NCBI RefSeq assembly: GCF_031179385.1
Contig: NZ_JAPSHV010000006.1
Location: 4,384-63,299, forward strand
Origin: Arthrobacter sp.
Lineage (GTDB): Bacteria; Actinomycetota; Actinomycetes; Actinomycetales; Micrococcaceae
DNA length: 58,916 nucleotides
Reading direction: 5' to 3'
This document shows positions 40,069 through 49,705 of the stretch, piece by piece (within the stretch, counting starts at the first letter, position 1; each line of letters starts with the position of its first letter). The notes under the pieces are model-generated. The model worked only from the letters and a program-made list of their open reading frames with translations. It was not told where the DNA came from and made no database searches. The position numbers and the translations under genes were made by a program.

Positions 40069-40947
40069 ATGCCAGTCGTTACCATGCGCCAGCTGCTCGA
40101 CAGCGGCGTCCACTTCGGCCACCAGACCCGCCGCTGGAACCCGAAGATGAAGCGCTTCATCTTCACCGAGCGCAACGGTATCTACATCATTGACCTGCAG
40201 CAGTCGCTGTCCTATATCGACCGCGCCTACGAGTTCATCAAGGCCACCGTTGCCCACGGCGGAACCGTGCTCTTCGTCGGTACCAAGAAGCAGGCACAGG
40301 AAGCCATCGCCGAGCAGGCCACCCGCGTTGGCCAGCCGTACGTCAACCAGCGTTGGCTCGGCGGCATGCTCACCAACTTCCAGACCGTCTCCAAGCGCAT
40401 CCAGCGCATGAAGGAGCTCGAGGAAATCAACTTCGAGGATGTCGCCGGTTCCGGCCACACCAAGAAGGAACTCCTCCTGCTGCAGCGCGAGCTGACCAAG
40501 CTTGAGAGCAACCTCGGCGGTATCCGCAACCTCACCAAGGCTCCGTCCATCGTGTGGGTTGTCGACACCAAGAAGGAACACCTCGCCATCGACGAGGCCA
40601 AGAAGCTCAACATCCCGGTTGTCGCAATCCTCGACACCAACTGCGACCCCGATGAGGTCGACTTCCCGATCCCGGGCAATGACGACGCCATCCGCGCAGT
40701 CAACCTGCTGACCCGCGTTGTCGCCGACGCCGTTGCCGAGGGCCTCATCGCCCGCAACAACCGCGCTTCGGGCAACGACGCCGCCGCAGCAGAAGAGCCG
40801 CTCGCCGAGTGGGAGCGTGAACTGCTCGAAGGCAGCGCCGCGCCTGCTGCTGAAGAGGCTCCTGCCGCGGAAGCACCTGCTGCTGAAGAGGCACCCGCTG
40901 CTGAAGCAGCTCCTGCTGAGGAAGCTGCCGAGGGCGAGAGCAAGTAG
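40069..40947 (+). CDS. rpsB: 30S ribosomal protein S2
   Basis: The 292-residue protein starts at ATG 40069 (AAAGGAACGAC upstream). It has the S2 N terminus [40 protein letters not shown] and [20 protein letters not shown]. The frame upstream to 39868 is not S2. The C-terminal 50 residues are a low-complexity Ala/Glu/Pro tail ([20 protein letters not shown]) beyond the core length, common in actinobacterial S2. Normal position before tsf. Essential for 30S assembly. Confidence 0.98.
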   Translation: MPVVTMRQLLDSGVHFGHQTRRWNPKMKRFIFTERNGIYIIDLQQSLSYIDRAYEFIKATVAHGGTVLFVGTKKQAQEAIAEQATRVGQPYVNQRWLGGMLTNFQTVSKRIQRMKELEEINFEDVAGSGHTKKELLLLQRELTKLESNLGGIRNLTKAPSIVWVVDTKKEHLAIDEAKKLNIPVVAILDTNCDPDEVDFPIPGNDDAIRAVNLLTRVVADAVAEGLIARNNRASGNDAAAAEEPLAEWERELLEGSAAPAAEEAPAAEAPAAEEAPAAEAAPAEEAAEGESK

Positions 40948-40958
40948 TTTCGGTGACA

Positions 40959-40990
40959 GGGTGCGGGATTCAAGCCCGCACCCTTTCGCT
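40959..40990 (+). terminator. Hairpin between rpsB and tsf
   Basis: GGGTGCGGG (40959-40967) pairs with CCCGCACCC (40975-40983), followed by TTTC. The T run is short, so it may be partial attenuation between rpsB and tsf. Confidence 0.65.
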
Positions 40991-41062
40991 TGTGCCGGAC
41001 CTGTTTCCGGAGAACTTTCACTCAAATTATCTTGACGAGAAAACCACATCTGAGGAGTTCAA

Positions 41063-41899
41063 ATGGCAAACTACACTGCCGCTGACATCAAGGCTCTCCG
41101 CGAGCGGACCGGCGCCGGAATGATGGACGTGAAGAAGGCTCTCGACGAGGCCAACGGCGATGCCGAGAAGGCCATGGAGCTCATTCGCATCAAGGGCCTG
41201 AAGGGCGCAACCAAGCGCGAAGGCCGTTCGACCGCCGAAGGCCTCGTTGCCGCCAAGGTCGAGGGCAACGTCGGCGTCATGGTCGAGGTCAACTGCGAGA
41301 CCGACTTCGTCGCGAAGGCCGGCCCGTTCATCGAATTCGCCAACAAGGTCCTTGCTGCCGCGATTGAGTCGGGTGCCGCTGACGTCGAGTCGCTGCTCGC
41401 ACACACCGTTGACGGCAAGCCCGTCTCGGAGCACGTTATCGAAGCCGGAGCCCTGCTCGGCGAGAAGGTGGACATCCGCCGCGTGGCACGTGTTGAGGGT
41501 GCAATCGTTGACGCGTACCTCCACAAGACGTCGAAGGACCTCCCCGCACAGGTGGGCGTGCTCTTCGCAGTAGAGGGCAGCGGAGACGGTGCAGCCGAGG
41601 CCGCACACGATGTCGCCGTTCACATCGCCGCCTACTCGCCGACCTACCTCACCCGTGAGGATGTTCCGGCTGAACTCGTCGAGACCGAGCGCCGCATCGC
41701 TGACGAGACCGCCCGCGCGGAGGGCAAGCCCGAGGCCGCTCTCACCAAGATCGTCGAGGGTCGCCTGACCGGCTTCTTCAAGGAGGGCGTGCTGGTGGAC
41801 CAGGCGTTCGCCAAGGACGCCAAGAAGTCCGTCGCCCAGGTGCTGAAGGAAGCCGGCGTCGAGCCCAAGGAATTCGCTCGTTTCCGGGTTGGTGCCTAA
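41063..41899 (+). CDS. tsf: Translation elongation factor Ts
   Basis: The 278-residue protein has the EF-Ts signatures IKALRERTGAGMMDVKKALD, then EANGDAEKAMELIRIKGLKG, and VMVEVNCETDFVAKAGPFIE in the core. It is the nucleotide exchange factor for EF-Tu. ATG 41063 has GAGGAG six bases upstream. Full length; standard neighbour of rpsB and pyrH. Confidence 0.98.
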   Translation: MANYTAADIKALRERTGAGMMDVKKALDEANGDAEKAMELIRIKGLKGATKREGRSTAEGLVAAKVEGNVGVMVEVNCETDFVAKAGPFIEFANKVLAAAIESGAADVESLLAHTVDGKPVSEHVIEAGALLGEKVDIRRVARVEGAIVDAYLHKTSKDLPAQVGVLFAVEGSGDGAAEAAHDVAVHIAAYSPTYLTREDVPAELVETERRIADETARAEGKPEAALTKIVEGRLTGFFKEGVLVDQAFAKDAKKSVAQVLKEAGVEPKEFARFRVGA

Positions 41900-41940
41900 C
41901 CGGCGCGAAACCCTTACGGGTTGAATTTGTTTGAGATGAT

Positions 41941-41972
41941 GGAGGGGCGGTCGCCACGGTGACCGCCCCTCC
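41941..41972. terminator. Terminator after tsf
   Basis: A 12-bp stem GGAGGGGCGGTC with GACCGCCCCTCC has an 8-nt loop. It has no clear T run, as is common in high-GC genomes. Confidence 0.75.
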
Positions 41973-42164
41973 GCCATGTGCGGTGACCATGTGCGGTGAC
42001 CGTCGCCGTACCGGACCTGCAAGACTGATTCCACCAACCATTCGAGACCTGCCGACCGGGGCCTTCAACGACGCCGGGGGCAGGGTGATCTTCCACCGCA
42101 CCCTCGTTGAACCACCAGCGCAGCTGCGCAACTGAACCGCACGTACGAAAGCCCGGGAGGCATC

Positions 42165-42902
42165 ATGGAGAAATACGACAACGCTGGCCACAGCGGATCC
42201 CCGAGGCGGCGCGTGCTGTTGAAGCTCTCCGGAGAGGTCTTCGGAGGCGGAAAGCTCGGCGTCGACCCTGACATGGTCCGGGGAATAGCTAAGCAGATCG
42301 CCGCGACAATCGGGCAGGTGGAAGTTGCCATTGTTGTCGGCGGCGGGAACTTCTTCCGCGGCGCCGAACTCTCCCAGAGCGGCATGGACCGATCGCGCGC
42401 CGACTACATGGGCATGCTCGGAACAGTCATGAACTGCCTCGCCCTGCAGGACTTCCTTGAGCAGGCGGGTGTCGAGACCCGCGTCCAGAGCGCCATCACC
42501 ATGGGACAGGTTGCGGAAGCCTACATCCCGCGGCGCGCCATCCGGCACCTGGAAAAGGGCCGCGTAGTGATCTTCGGCGCCGGTGCCGGGCTGCCGTATT
42601 TCTCAACCGACACCGTCGCCGCCCAGCGGGCGCTGGAAGTGCGCGCCGACGTCGTACTCATGGCCAAAAGCGGCGTGGACGGCGTGTACACAGCTGACCC
42701 GCGCAAAGACCCGAGCGCGCAGAAGCTGGAGGCGCTCTCCTACGATGACGCCCTGCGTCAGGACATCCGCGTAATGGACCAGACCGCCATGACCATGTGC
42801 AAGGACAACAACCTCTCCATGGTGGTCTTCGGCATGGAGGGCGAAGGCAACGTCACCAGCGCAATCATGGGGGAGCGCATCGGCACGATCGTCACTGCCT
42901 GA
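42165..42902 (+). CDS. pyrH: UMP kinase
   Basis: The 245-residue kinase converts UMP to UDP. It shows [18 protein letters not shown] (phosphate loop), [40 protein letters not shown] and the C-terminal [23 protein letters not shown] 42165 has GGGAGG upstream. The 192 bases after the tsf terminator are its promoter region. It belongs to the amino-acid kinase family, hexameric and GTP-regulated in other bacteria. Confidence 0.97.
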   Translation: MEKYDNAGHSGSPRRRVLLKLSGEVFGGGKLGVDPDMVRGIAKQIAATIGQVEVAIVVGGGNFFRGAELSQSGMDRSRADYMGMLGTVMNCLALQDFLEQAGVETRVQSAITMGQVAEAYIPRRAIRHLEKGRVVIFGAGAGLPYFSTDTVAAQRALEVRADVVLMAKSGVDGVYTADPRKDPSAQKLEALSYDDALRQDIRVMDQTAMTMCKDNNLSMVVFGMEGEGNVTSAIMGERIGTIVTA

Positions 42903-43008
42903 GCGCCGCGCGCGGCCGGGCGGTCCCGGTGCCGGCCCGGCTGTGAACTAGGATTATCAACTGAATCGGACGCTTAGAAGCAGCGGATTTCGAACCAAAG
43001 GAGAAATC

Positions 43009-43566
43009 GTGATCGAAGAGACCATGTCAGAGGCCACCGACCGTATGGACAAGGCCGTCGAGGCCGCGAAGGAAGACTTCGCGACAGTACGCACCGGCCG
43101 TGCCAACCCGTCCCTGTTCTCGAAGGTCGTCGTCAACTACTACGGCTCACCGACGCCGCTGCAGCAGCTGGCGTCCTTCCAGAACCCGGAAGCGCGCACG
43201 CTGCTGATCACTCCGTTTGACCGCTCCGCGCTCAGCGAGATCGAAAAGGCACTGCGCGACTCGGACCTCGGCGCCAACCCGTCCAACGACGGCAACGTCA
43301 TCCGGGTGGTGCTTCCCGAACTGACGGAGGAACGCCGCAAGGAGTACGTCAAGCTGGTCCGCGGCAAGGCAGAAGACGCCAAGATCCAGATCCGGAACAT
43401 CCGCCGCAAGGCGAAGGACGGCATCGACAAGGCTGTGAAGGACGGCGACGCCGGCGAAGACGAGGGCGCACGTGCCGAGAAGGATCTCGATGCACGCACG
43501 AAGTCCCACACCGACACCATCGACGACATGCTCAAGCGCAAGGAAACAGAGCTGCTCGAGGTCTGA
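43009..43566 (+). CDS. frr: Ribosome recycling factor
   Basis: This 185-residue factor has the full RRF sequence: [60 protein letters not shown] and a helical C terminus [20 protein letters not shown]. It releases 70S ribosomes after termination with EF-G. GTG 43009 follows AAAGGAG. It overlaps cdsA by one base. Confidence 0.97.
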   Translation: MIEETMSEATDRMDKAVEAAKEDFATVRTGRANPSLFSKVVVNYYGSPTPLQQLASFQNPEARTLLITPFDRSALSEIEKALRDSDLGANPSNDGNVIRVVLPELTEERRKEYVKLVRGKAEDAKIQIRNIRRKAKDGIDKAVKDGDAGEDEGARAEKDLDARTKSHTDTIDDMLKRKETELLEV

Positions 43567-44564
43567 TGAGCGACTCCCAGCCTTCTACCGAGGCTGGCCG
43601 CACGCCTGCCGCTGATGCTGCACACCAGGCGGCGGCCGGTCCGCCGGCCGCCGGCGTCCTGCCCGGCAGGCGTGCACTCCGCGAGGCAGCGAAATCAAGC
43701 CGCACCGGCCTGTTCAAGCGCCGGTCGCCGCGGCCACCGTCCGGTGCAGCCTCCCGCGCGGGGCGGAATCTGCCGGCGGCTATCGGCGTCGGGCTTGCCC
43801 TGCTCGTGTCGCTGCTGGTGGGGATGCTGTTCCTGCCGCTGGCTTTTGTGGCACTCACCACGATGATCGGCGTCGTCGGCGTCTGGGAAGTGGGCAGAGC
43901 GCTTGAGGTGCGGCACATCAAGGTTCCCACCGTCCCGGCGGTGGCGGCAGGCGTCGCGCTTCCTTTCGCGGCCTACCTCGGTGGGCCGGAAGCGCTGGCC
44001 TTTGCAACGGTAGCCTCGGTGACAGCGCTGGTTCTCTGGCGCTCCCTCGACCCTGCTCCAGACGCCGCGCGAAGCATTATGGCCGGCACCTTTGTGCTCC
44101 TATGGGTGCCGTTCCTGCTCAGCTTCGCCATGCTGCTGCTCCAGGAGCCGTCCGGTTCCATCAAGGTGGCAACCCTCCTGCTTCTCGTGGTCGCGAACGA
44201 CACCTTCGGTTACCTGGTCGGCGCATTCTTCGGCAAACACGCTATGGCCCCCCGTATCAGCCCGAAGAAGTCGTGGGAGGGCTTCGGCGGGTCGATCGGT
44301 GGAGCGATGATCGTGGGCGTACTCGCGGTGGTGCTCCTTCTCGACAGGCCATGGTGGGTCGGCATCTGCCTGGCCGTTGCCGTTGTCGCTGCGGCCACGG
44401 CCGGAGACCTCGCGGAGTCGATGATCAAACGGGAACTGGGTGTCAAGGACATGAGCAGCATCCTGCCCGGACATGGCGGCGTCATGGACCGGCTCGATTC
44501 GATCGTCTTCGCTTCGCCGGTTGCCTTCCTGCTGTCCGTTACATTGGTACCCGGATCCCTGTAG
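43566..44564 (+). CDS. cdsA: Phosphatidate cytidylyltransferase
   Basis: This 332-residue polytopic membrane enzyme makes CDP-diacylglycerol from phosphatidic acid and CTP. The C-terminal signature is DTFGYLVGAFFGKHAMAPRI then SPKKSWEGFGGSIGGA, with GDLAESMIKRELGVKDMSSI and LPGHGGVMDRLDSIVFASPV. A 70-residue cytoplasmic basic N terminus precedes eight or so TM segments. Its ATG 43566 overlaps the frr TGA (TGATG), so translation is coupled. It supplies the substrate of the PgsA-like enzyme at 34844. Confidence 0.96.
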   Translation: MSDSQPSTEAGRTPAADAAHQAAAGPPAAGVLPGRRALREAAKSSRTGLFKRRSPRPPSGAASRAGRNLPAAIGVGLALLVSLLVGMLFLPLAFVALTTMIGVVGVWEVGRALEVRHIKVPTVPAVAAGVALPFAAYLGGPEALAFATVASVTALVLWRSLDPAPDAARSIMAGTFVLLWVPFLLSFAMLLLQEPSGSIKVATLLLLVVANDTFGYLVGAFFGKHAMAPRISPKKSWEGFGGSIGGAMIVGVLAVVLLLDRPWWVGICLAVAVVAAATAGDLAESMIKRELGVKDMSSILPGHGGVMDRLDSIVFASPVAFLLSVTLVPGSL

Positions 44565-44637
44565 AACCTGGTGACTGCGCGCGGTGACCGCGACGGTGCG
44601 AAGAACGCCACGGAACGAAGAAAGAGAACGCACACCC

Positions 44638-45216
44638 ATGGATGGAGCACGCAACGGCAGCTCGCCGTTTGCCCGTGTCGGTCGCCGCGAATTCGGCTAC
44701 AACGCGAAGCAGGTTGACAGGTTCCTGACCCGTGCGCGCACCTTCTACAACTCCGACGGCACTGACGGTGAACCCGTCACCAGTAGTGACGTGCGCACCA
44801 TGGCTTTCGACCCTGCCCGCGGCGGATACGAACCGCGGGCGGTTGACGCGGCGCTCGACCGGCTGGAAGACGTCTTCGCCCAGCGCGAGCGTGACGCCCT
44901 CATCGAGTCCAACGGCGAGCAGGCCTGGCTGATGCAGATCGGGCGTATCTCCGCTGTGCTGCGGGGGAGGCTTCACCGTCCCCCGGGCGAGCGCTTCCGT
45001 CGCCCGTCGCGGAATAATGCCACCAGCTACAACATCGAGGATGTCGACGCTCTGTGCAACGAGCTGCTCGGCTACTTCGAGAACGACATGCCGCTGAGCG
45101 TCGACGTGGTACGCAGGGCTGTCTTCCGCGAAGCTATCGGCCAGGACGGCTACGAGGAAACCCAGGTCGATGCCTTCCTCGACCGCGTGGTTGAGCTCAT
45201 GGCCGCCATCGACTGA
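44638..45216 (+). CDS. DivIVA-domain protein
   Basis: This 192-residue cytoplasmic protein starts at ATG 44638. It has two DivIVA/Wag31-type repeats: FARVGRREFGYNAKQVDRFL and later MPLSVDVVRRAVFREAIGQD with YEETQVDAFLDRVVELMAAI. Short DivIVA-domain proteins follow cdsA in many actinobacteria and are thought to act at septa or poles; the role is not established here. The middle 70 residues (LMQIGRISAVLRGRLHRPPG) are not recognised. Confidence 0.87.
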   Translation: MDGARNGSSPFARVGRREFGYNAKQVDRFLTRARTFYNSDGTDGEPVTSSDVRTMAFDPARGGYEPRAVDAALDRLEDVFAQRERDALIESNGEQAWLMQIGRISAVLRGRLHRPPGERFRRPSRNNATSYNIEDVDALCNELLGYFENDMPLSVDVVRRAVFREAIGQDGYEETQVDAFLDRVVELMAAID

Positions 45217-45267
45217 GGCTCTTACCGCAGTAGGGTGATCGACGGCGACGGCGGCTCTTGATCAGGA

Positions 45268-46743
45268 TCAGGCGGCTTCGGGCGTGTGTAGCCGGGCAAG
45301 GACCCGTGACGCATTTCGGGGCCGGCGCCGCGCCGTAAGCCGGGATACCGCGATGGTGATGGCAAAGGCTGCCGGAACGGTCCAGAGGGCCGGTAGCCGG
45401 AGCCACTGGGGCGCCTGATCGGCTCCCAGCGCGGCCGCGAGCAGGATCGACCCACCGCAGAGTACCGCTCCTGACGCCATGCCGGCGATAGCTCCGACGT
45501 CGGTAAGTCCACGCCACCAGATGCCCAGGACCAGAAGGGGGCAGATGGTTGAGGCGGTGAACGCAAAGACCATGCTTACGCTGCCTGCCAGCGCAAGCGT
45601 GTCGGTGAGCAGCGCGAAGCCGAGGGGAATAAGGGCCGAGACGATCGCCGCCCACCGGAAACCGGAAACGCTCGCACGGAAGAAGTCCTGGCTGACCACG
45701 CCCGCCAGCGACACCACCAGTCCGCTAGACGTGGAGAGGAAGGCGGCGAACGCGCCGGCCGTGACGAAGGCCGAGAGGATGTCTCCTCCGAGTCCGTCGA
45801 AGATGCGGCTCGGCAGCAGCAGCACGGTGGCATCCGCTGAACCCTCCACCGCCAGATCAGGCGTGTGGATCCTGCCCAGCACGCCGTACAGGGTAGGGAA
45901 CAGGTAGAAGACTGAGAGCAGTCCCAGCACAAGGAGCGTCGTCCGGCGTGCCGAGGCTCCGTCCGGGTTCGTGTAGAAGCGCACCAGCACATGCGGTAGC
46001 CCTAGAGTGCCGAACAGCAGCGCGATCACGAGCGAGATGTTCTGGTAGAGGGAGGCCGACCCGGTGGCGTTGAGGCTGGAACTGAAGACGGCGCCGTCGT
46101 CCGTCAGGGATGCCCCGGAGCCGGCGAGCTGCATGAGGATAAAGATCACCGGAACGGCCAGCGCCGTCAGCTTCAGCCAGTACTGGAAGGCCTGGACGAA
46201 CGTGATGGAGCGCATTCCGCCGGTGATCACACTCAGGCACACCACCACGACGACGGCGACTGACCCCACCCAGGACGGCAGGCCCGTAGTGATGCGCACG
46301 GTAAGCGCAGCCCCGTGCAGTTGCGGCACGATATACAGCCACCCGACGGCGATGACGAGCAGACTCGTCACGCGACGCACGCTTCGGGAGTCAAGACGCG
46401 CCTCCGCGAAATCGGGAATGGTGTAGGCGCCCGAGCGCCGCAGGGGAGCCGCCACGAACAACAGGAGCATGAGGTAGCCGGCGGTGTAGCCGATCGGGAA
46501 CCAGAGCGCGTCCACGCCGGAAAGGAGGATCAATCCGGCCACCCCGAGGAAGCTCGCGGCGGACAGGTATTCTCCTCCGATGGCAGAGGCGTTCCACCAG
46601 GGGCGCACGGTGCGGGAAGCGACGTAAAAGTCGCCCGTGGTCCGGGAGATCCGCAGCCCATAGATACCGATCAGGACCGTGGCTACGGCAACGAGGATCA
46701 GCGATACGTATCCCACCACGGGGTTCAGCTCGGGGAACGTCAT
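45268..46743 (-). CDS. Sodium:solute symporter (ActP/PutP family), first copy
   Basis: This 491-residue SSS protein has about 13 TM segments. Signatures are SRTVRPWWNASAIGGEYLSA, ASFLGVAGLILLSGVDALWF, and DFAEARLDSRSVRR; the middle has the GLPHVLVRFYTNPDGASARR loop typical of acetate permease ActP and its relatives. It overlaps the upstream 2-TM protein by ATGA. It is the last gene of a leftward line histidine kinase-response regulator-small protein-symporter. Substrate is probably a monocarboxylate such as acetate or pyruvate; this is inference. Confidence 0.9.
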   Translation of the reverse strand: MTFPELNPVVGYVSLILVAVATVLIGIYGLRISRTTGDFYVASRTVRPWWNASAIGGEYLSAASFLGVAGLILLSGVDALWFPIGYTAGYLMLLLFVAAPLRRSGAYTIPDFAEARLDSRSVRRVTSLLVIAVGWLYIVPQLHGAALTVRITTGLPSWVGSVAVVVVVCLSVITGGMRSITFVQAFQYWLKLTALAVPVIFILMQLAGSGASLTDDGAVFSSSLNATGSASLYQNISLVIALLFGTLGLPHVLVRFYTNPDGASARRTTLLVLGLLSVFYLFPTLYGVLGRIHTPDLAVEGSADATVLLLPSRIFDGLGGDILSAFVTAGAFAAFLSTSSGLVVSLAGVVSQDFFRASVSGFRWAAIVSALIPLGFALLTDTLALAGSVSMVFAFTASTICPLLVLGIWWRGLTDVGAIAGMASGAVLCGGSILLAAALGADQAPQWLRLPALWTVPAAFAITIAVSRLTARRRPRNASRVLARLHTPEAA

Positions 46744-47120
46744 TCGTCGTTCACCAGGTCGCGGAAACGCTGTTCGATCCGTCCGGCGCTCCGGACGTAC
46801 AGCACGGCGCAGCCGATGACCACGGGGTAGATGCCGAGCCCGAGGAGAAGCCAGGGAACGGGAACGGTTGCGATGGTCCAGCTGTGGATGGCCGGAAAGA
46901 GGCTGAACAGGACCGGGATGCCGACGAGGATCACCAGGAAGCCTGACGCGACGACCGCTGACAGCCTGAGTTGGGAGCGGATGAGCGAGCGCACAAAAAG
47001 TTCACCGACGTCGGACTGTTCCGCCAGTTCCCTCGCGACCGGGTAGGTGGGCGCCGGACCCGTCGCTGAGCGGGGCGCGGTGACCCGCACGCGTGGCGGG
47101 CGCTGTTCAGGGGCCGACAC
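46740..47120 (-). CDS. Small two-TM membrane protein, partner of the symporter
   Basis: The 126-residue protein starts at GTG 47120 and has a Pro/Arg-rich cytoplasmic tail, then two hydrophobic segments (SAVVASGFLVILVGIPVLFS, then WLLLGLGIYPVVIGCAVLYV). It resembles the DUF485 class by size, topology and position, though the sequence is diverged. Its stop overlaps the symporter start by ATGA. It lies four bases after the response regulator stop, so all four genes likely form one operon. Confidence 0.8.
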   Translation of the reverse strand: MSAPEQRPPRVRVTAPRSATGPAPTYPVARELAEQSDVGELFVRSLIRSQLRLSAVVASGFLVILVGIPVLFSLFPAIHSWTIATVPVPWLLLGLGIYPVVIGCAVLYVRSAGRIEQRFRDLVNDE

Positions 47121-47124
47121 CGCG

Positions 47125-47844
47125 CTACTGTCCGGGCCGCAGGCGGGTGGCTTCGAGCTTGCCGCGGATCTCGGACAGGTGCCGACGGCTCACCGGCAAT
47201 TCAGCGTCACCCACAAGCACACTGGCCTTGCCCGTTCCCAGCTTGACCTGGGTTACCTGGTCCATGGCCACAAGGTACGACCGGTGCGTGCGCAGGAATC
47301 CGGCGTCAGCCCACTGGCGCTCCAGGTCGTTCAGGGGAATCCGGATGAGGTAGCTTGCCTCGGCGGTGTGCAGCCGGGCGTAATCACCCTGCGCCTGTAC
47401 GTAGCGAATCTCATCCCGCCGGATCATCTTGCTGATCCCGCCCTGGTCGACGGTGATGACCTCCGGCGTGGTGGCCCCATCCTCCATCAGTTCGCAGATC
47501 CGCCGTACGGACTCGGTGAGTCTCTCGGTGCGTACCGGCTTGAGCAGATAGTCGACGGCGCGGAGTTCGAAGGCCTCCAGAGCCCGGTCCTCGTCCGCGG
47601 TGACGAAGACGACGGCGGGAGGCCGGCTGAAGCGTGAAATGACCCTTGCGATGTCCAGACCGGTCAGCGAGGGCATATGGATGTCGAGGAACAGTGCGTC
47701 GATGGTGTGGTCCTGCAGGATCCGCAGGGCCTCGGCGCCGCTCGAAGCCTGATGAATAGTGTCGATGCGGGCATCCCTGGAGAGCAGGAAACCCAGCTCG
47801 GCGAGTGCCGGAAGTTCATCGTCGACGATGACCACGTTGACCAT
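47125..47844 (-). CDS. LytTR-family response regulator
   Basis: This 239-residue protein has a receiver domain (VNVVIVDDELPALAELGFLL, phospho-Asp in DALFLDIHMPSLTGLDIARV, Thr-x in VFVTADEDRALEAF, Lys in DYLLKPVRTERL) and a C-terminal LytTR DNA-binding domain (KMIRRDEIRYVQAQGDYARL, GFLRTHRSYLVAMDQVTQVK). It is encoded downstream of its histidine kinase. LytTR proteins bind paired 9-bp direct repeats; a candidate pair is at 49146-49173. Relatives (BtsR/YehT) regulate pyruvate transporters. Confidence 0.92.
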   Translation of the reverse strand: MVNVVIVDDELPALAELGFLLSRDARIDTIHQASSGAEALRILQDHTIDALFLDIHMPSLTGLDIARVISRFSRPPAVVFVTADEDRALEAFELRAVDYLLKPVRTERLTESVRRICELMEDGATTPEVITVDQGGISKMIRRDEIRYVQAQGDYARLHTAEASYLIRIPLNDLERQWADAGFLRTHRSYLVAMDQVTQVKLGTGKASVLVGDAELPVSRRHLSEIRGKLEATRLRPGQ

Positions 47845-47916
47845 GGTTCCAGATTACGCGGAAACTGCGGGCGCTCTTGTCGGTACCCATTACGTGGGTT
47901 GCCGCACAGCCGGAGT

Positions 47917-49110
47917 TCAGGTTCGGTGGGCGGGCTGGGACTTCGGGATGCGCAGGGTGACCAGCGTGCCGGCGCCCGGCGCGGTGTCGACCACCAGTCC
48001 GTGGGCTTCGCCGTAGACCTGCCGCAGTCTGGAATCGACGTTGCGCAGGCCCACGTGCACGCCGTCCACATGCCCGGCAAGAACGGCACGCAGCCGGTCG
48101 GGATCCATCCCCACGCCGTCGTCCTCGATTGTCACTTCCGCATAGGCTCCGGCGTCGTGGGCGGTGATGGTGATATGCCCTGTACCGTCTTTCGAGTCCA
48201 GACCATGCCGGACGGCGTTTTCCACGAGCGGTTGCAGGCTGAGGAAAGGGATCACCGTGCTGAGTACTTCAGGACCGATCTGGAGACTGACTTTGAGCCG
48301 GTCCCCGAACCTGGCTCGCTCGAGCAGGAGGTAGCGGTCGATCGACCGCAGCTCCTCGGCCACGGTGGTGAAGTCACCGTGGCGGCGGAACGAGTAGCGC
48401 GTGAAATCCGCGAACTCGACCACAAGCTCGCGGGCACGCTCAGGATCGGTGTTGATGAAGGAGGCGATCGCGTTGAGAGAGTTATAGATGAAGTGCGGGC
48501 TGATCTGCGCCCGCAGCGCGCGTACCTCGGCTTCCATGAGCTGGGTGCGTGACGAATCGAGCTCGGCCAGTTCCACCTGCGTGGCAACCCAGGCACCGAC
48601 CTCGTTGGTTGCACGCACGAGGCCTGCGTTGACCGAGGGCACAAAGGCACCCACCGTACCGACCACCCGGCCGTTCACGCGGATCGGAGCAACCACTGCT
48701 TCCGCGATGCCGGTCTGCTCTCCGGTCACGCTTCCCAGCTGCGGCCCTTTGAAGATCCGCGTGCGCCCGCTGGACAGTACGTCCTGCGCGAGGAGCATCA
48801 CCTCGGACGGCTCTTTCGCGGCACCCTCCCAGGCAAGGACGCCGTCCGTGTCGGTCACCAGCAAGGCCTGACAGCGCAGAAGGCCGCGAAGATGGCGCGC
48901 TGCCTTCGACGCTCCGGCCGGTGTCAGCCCGGTCCGCAGGTGTTCCGATGCCTGGGCCACCGTGTGGAGGGTCGCGTAGGTGGCGCGATCGGCGTCGGAC
49001 CCCAGATCCCGGTAGGAGCGTGAGAACTTGAACCCCAAAACCGCGACCACTGCCAGGGTGATGATGACGACGGCGGCAACAAGCGCTACGTCCACGGCGG
49101 GGCTGAGCAT
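47917..49110 (-). CDS. LytS-type sensor histidine kinase with GAF domain
   Basis: This 397-residue protein has one N-terminal TM (DVALVAAVVIITLAVVAVLG), a GAF-like domain (GASKAARHLRGLLRCQALLV, ending ARIRVNGRVVGTVGAF by the flow), the HisKA-7TM-type phosphoacceptor LRAQISPHFIYNSLNAIASF and an HATPase domain (IPFLSLQPLVENAVRHGLDS, TIEDDGVGMDPDRL). It differs from multi-TM LytS in having only one TM, so it senses a cytoplasmic or membrane-proximal signal through GAF. It pairs with the LytTR gene 72 bases downstream. Confidence 0.9.
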   Translation of the reverse strand: MLSPAVDVALVAAVVIITLAVVAVLGFKFSRSYRDLGSDADRATYATLHTVAQASEHLRTGLTPAGASKAARHLRGLLRCQALLVTDTDGVLAWEGAAKEPSEVMLLAQDVLSSGRTRIFKGPQLGSVTGEQTGIAEAVVAPIRVNGRVVGTVGAFVPSVNAGLVRATNEVGAWVATQVELAELDSSRTQLMEAEVRALRAQISPHFIYNSLNAIASFINTDPERARELVVEFADFTRYSFRRHGDFTTVAEELRSIDRYLLLERARFGDRLKVSLQIGPEVLSTVIPFLSLQPLVENAVRHGLDSKDGTGHITITAHDAGAYAEVTIEDDGVGMDPDRLRAVLAGHVDGVHVGLRNVDSRLRQVYGEAHGLVVDTAPGAGTLVTLRIPKSQPAHRT

Positions 49111-49145
49111 GGGTCAAGAGTAGCGGTCACCGGAACGACGTCCGA

Positions 49146-49173
49146 CACCGTTCGGCGCAGGGCCGCACCGTTC
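49146..49173. promoter_or_regulatory. Candidate LytTR binding site (direct repeat)
   Basis: CACCGTTC occurs at 49146-49153 and 49166-49173, 20 bp apart in the same orientation. They lie in the 214-base region between the divergent kinase and DUF485-actP genes. Spacing and the ACC-x-x-T-x core resemble the paired sites of BtsR/LytTR regulators. Confidence 0.6.
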
Positions 49174-49324
49174 ACCGCACGTACTTGTCCATTGGGCGAC
49201 GGACCCCGGCAGGTTCTTGGCATCGACGCGCCGGGTGATCGACAGTGATGGGAGTCACACTCCCTTTCCCGTGCCGTCCAGTGCGGCGCTGACCTTCAGG
49301 GGAGCCCCTAACAAGGAGGTAACA

Positions 49325-49705
49325 ATGGGTTCCGACCCATCGCGCGACGCACCGCCGCCGGCCCCGGTGGACTTCACCGAAGTCCAGCAGCGGCCGGAGT
49401 TCAGGGAGCTGCGCAAACGGCACCGCAGCTTCGTCTTTCCCATGGCAGCGGTCTTCCTGCTGTGGTACTTCCTGTATGTCCTGCTCGCTGACTACGCACA
49501 CGAGTTCATGTCGACTCCTGTGTTCGGGAATGTGAACATCGGGCTGATCCTCGGGCTGCTGCAGTTCGTCAGCACCTTCGGAATCACCATGTGGTACGTC
49601 AGCTATGCCAACAAGAGGCTCGATCCGATCGCGGAGGGCCTCCGCAATGACCTTGAAGGCGTGCTGCCTGAGACAAACCAGACCCTCGAGGGAGGAACCC
49701 GATGA
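49325..49705 (+). CDS. DUF485 membrane protein
   Basis: This 126-residue protein has GGAGG seven bases before ATG 49325. It is a typical DUF485 protein: VQQRPEFRELRKRHRSFVFP, then two TM helices (AAVFLLWYFLYVLLADYAHE and GLILGLLQFVSTFGITMWYV). Members precede actP/mctC-type symporters and are probably accessory subunits. Here its stop overlaps the actP start by 4 bp, so they are translated together. Confidence 0.93.
   Translation: MGSDPSRDAPPPAPVDFTEVQQRPEFRELRKRHRSFVFPMAAVFLLWYFLYVLLADYAHEFMSTPVFGNVNIGLILGLLQFVSTFGITMWYVSYANKRLDPIAEGLRNDLEGVLPETNQTLEGGTR

Noticed and set aside
40840-40940. Ala/Glu/Pro repeats at the end of rpsB
   Set aside because: Low-complexity S2 tails are common in actinobacteria.
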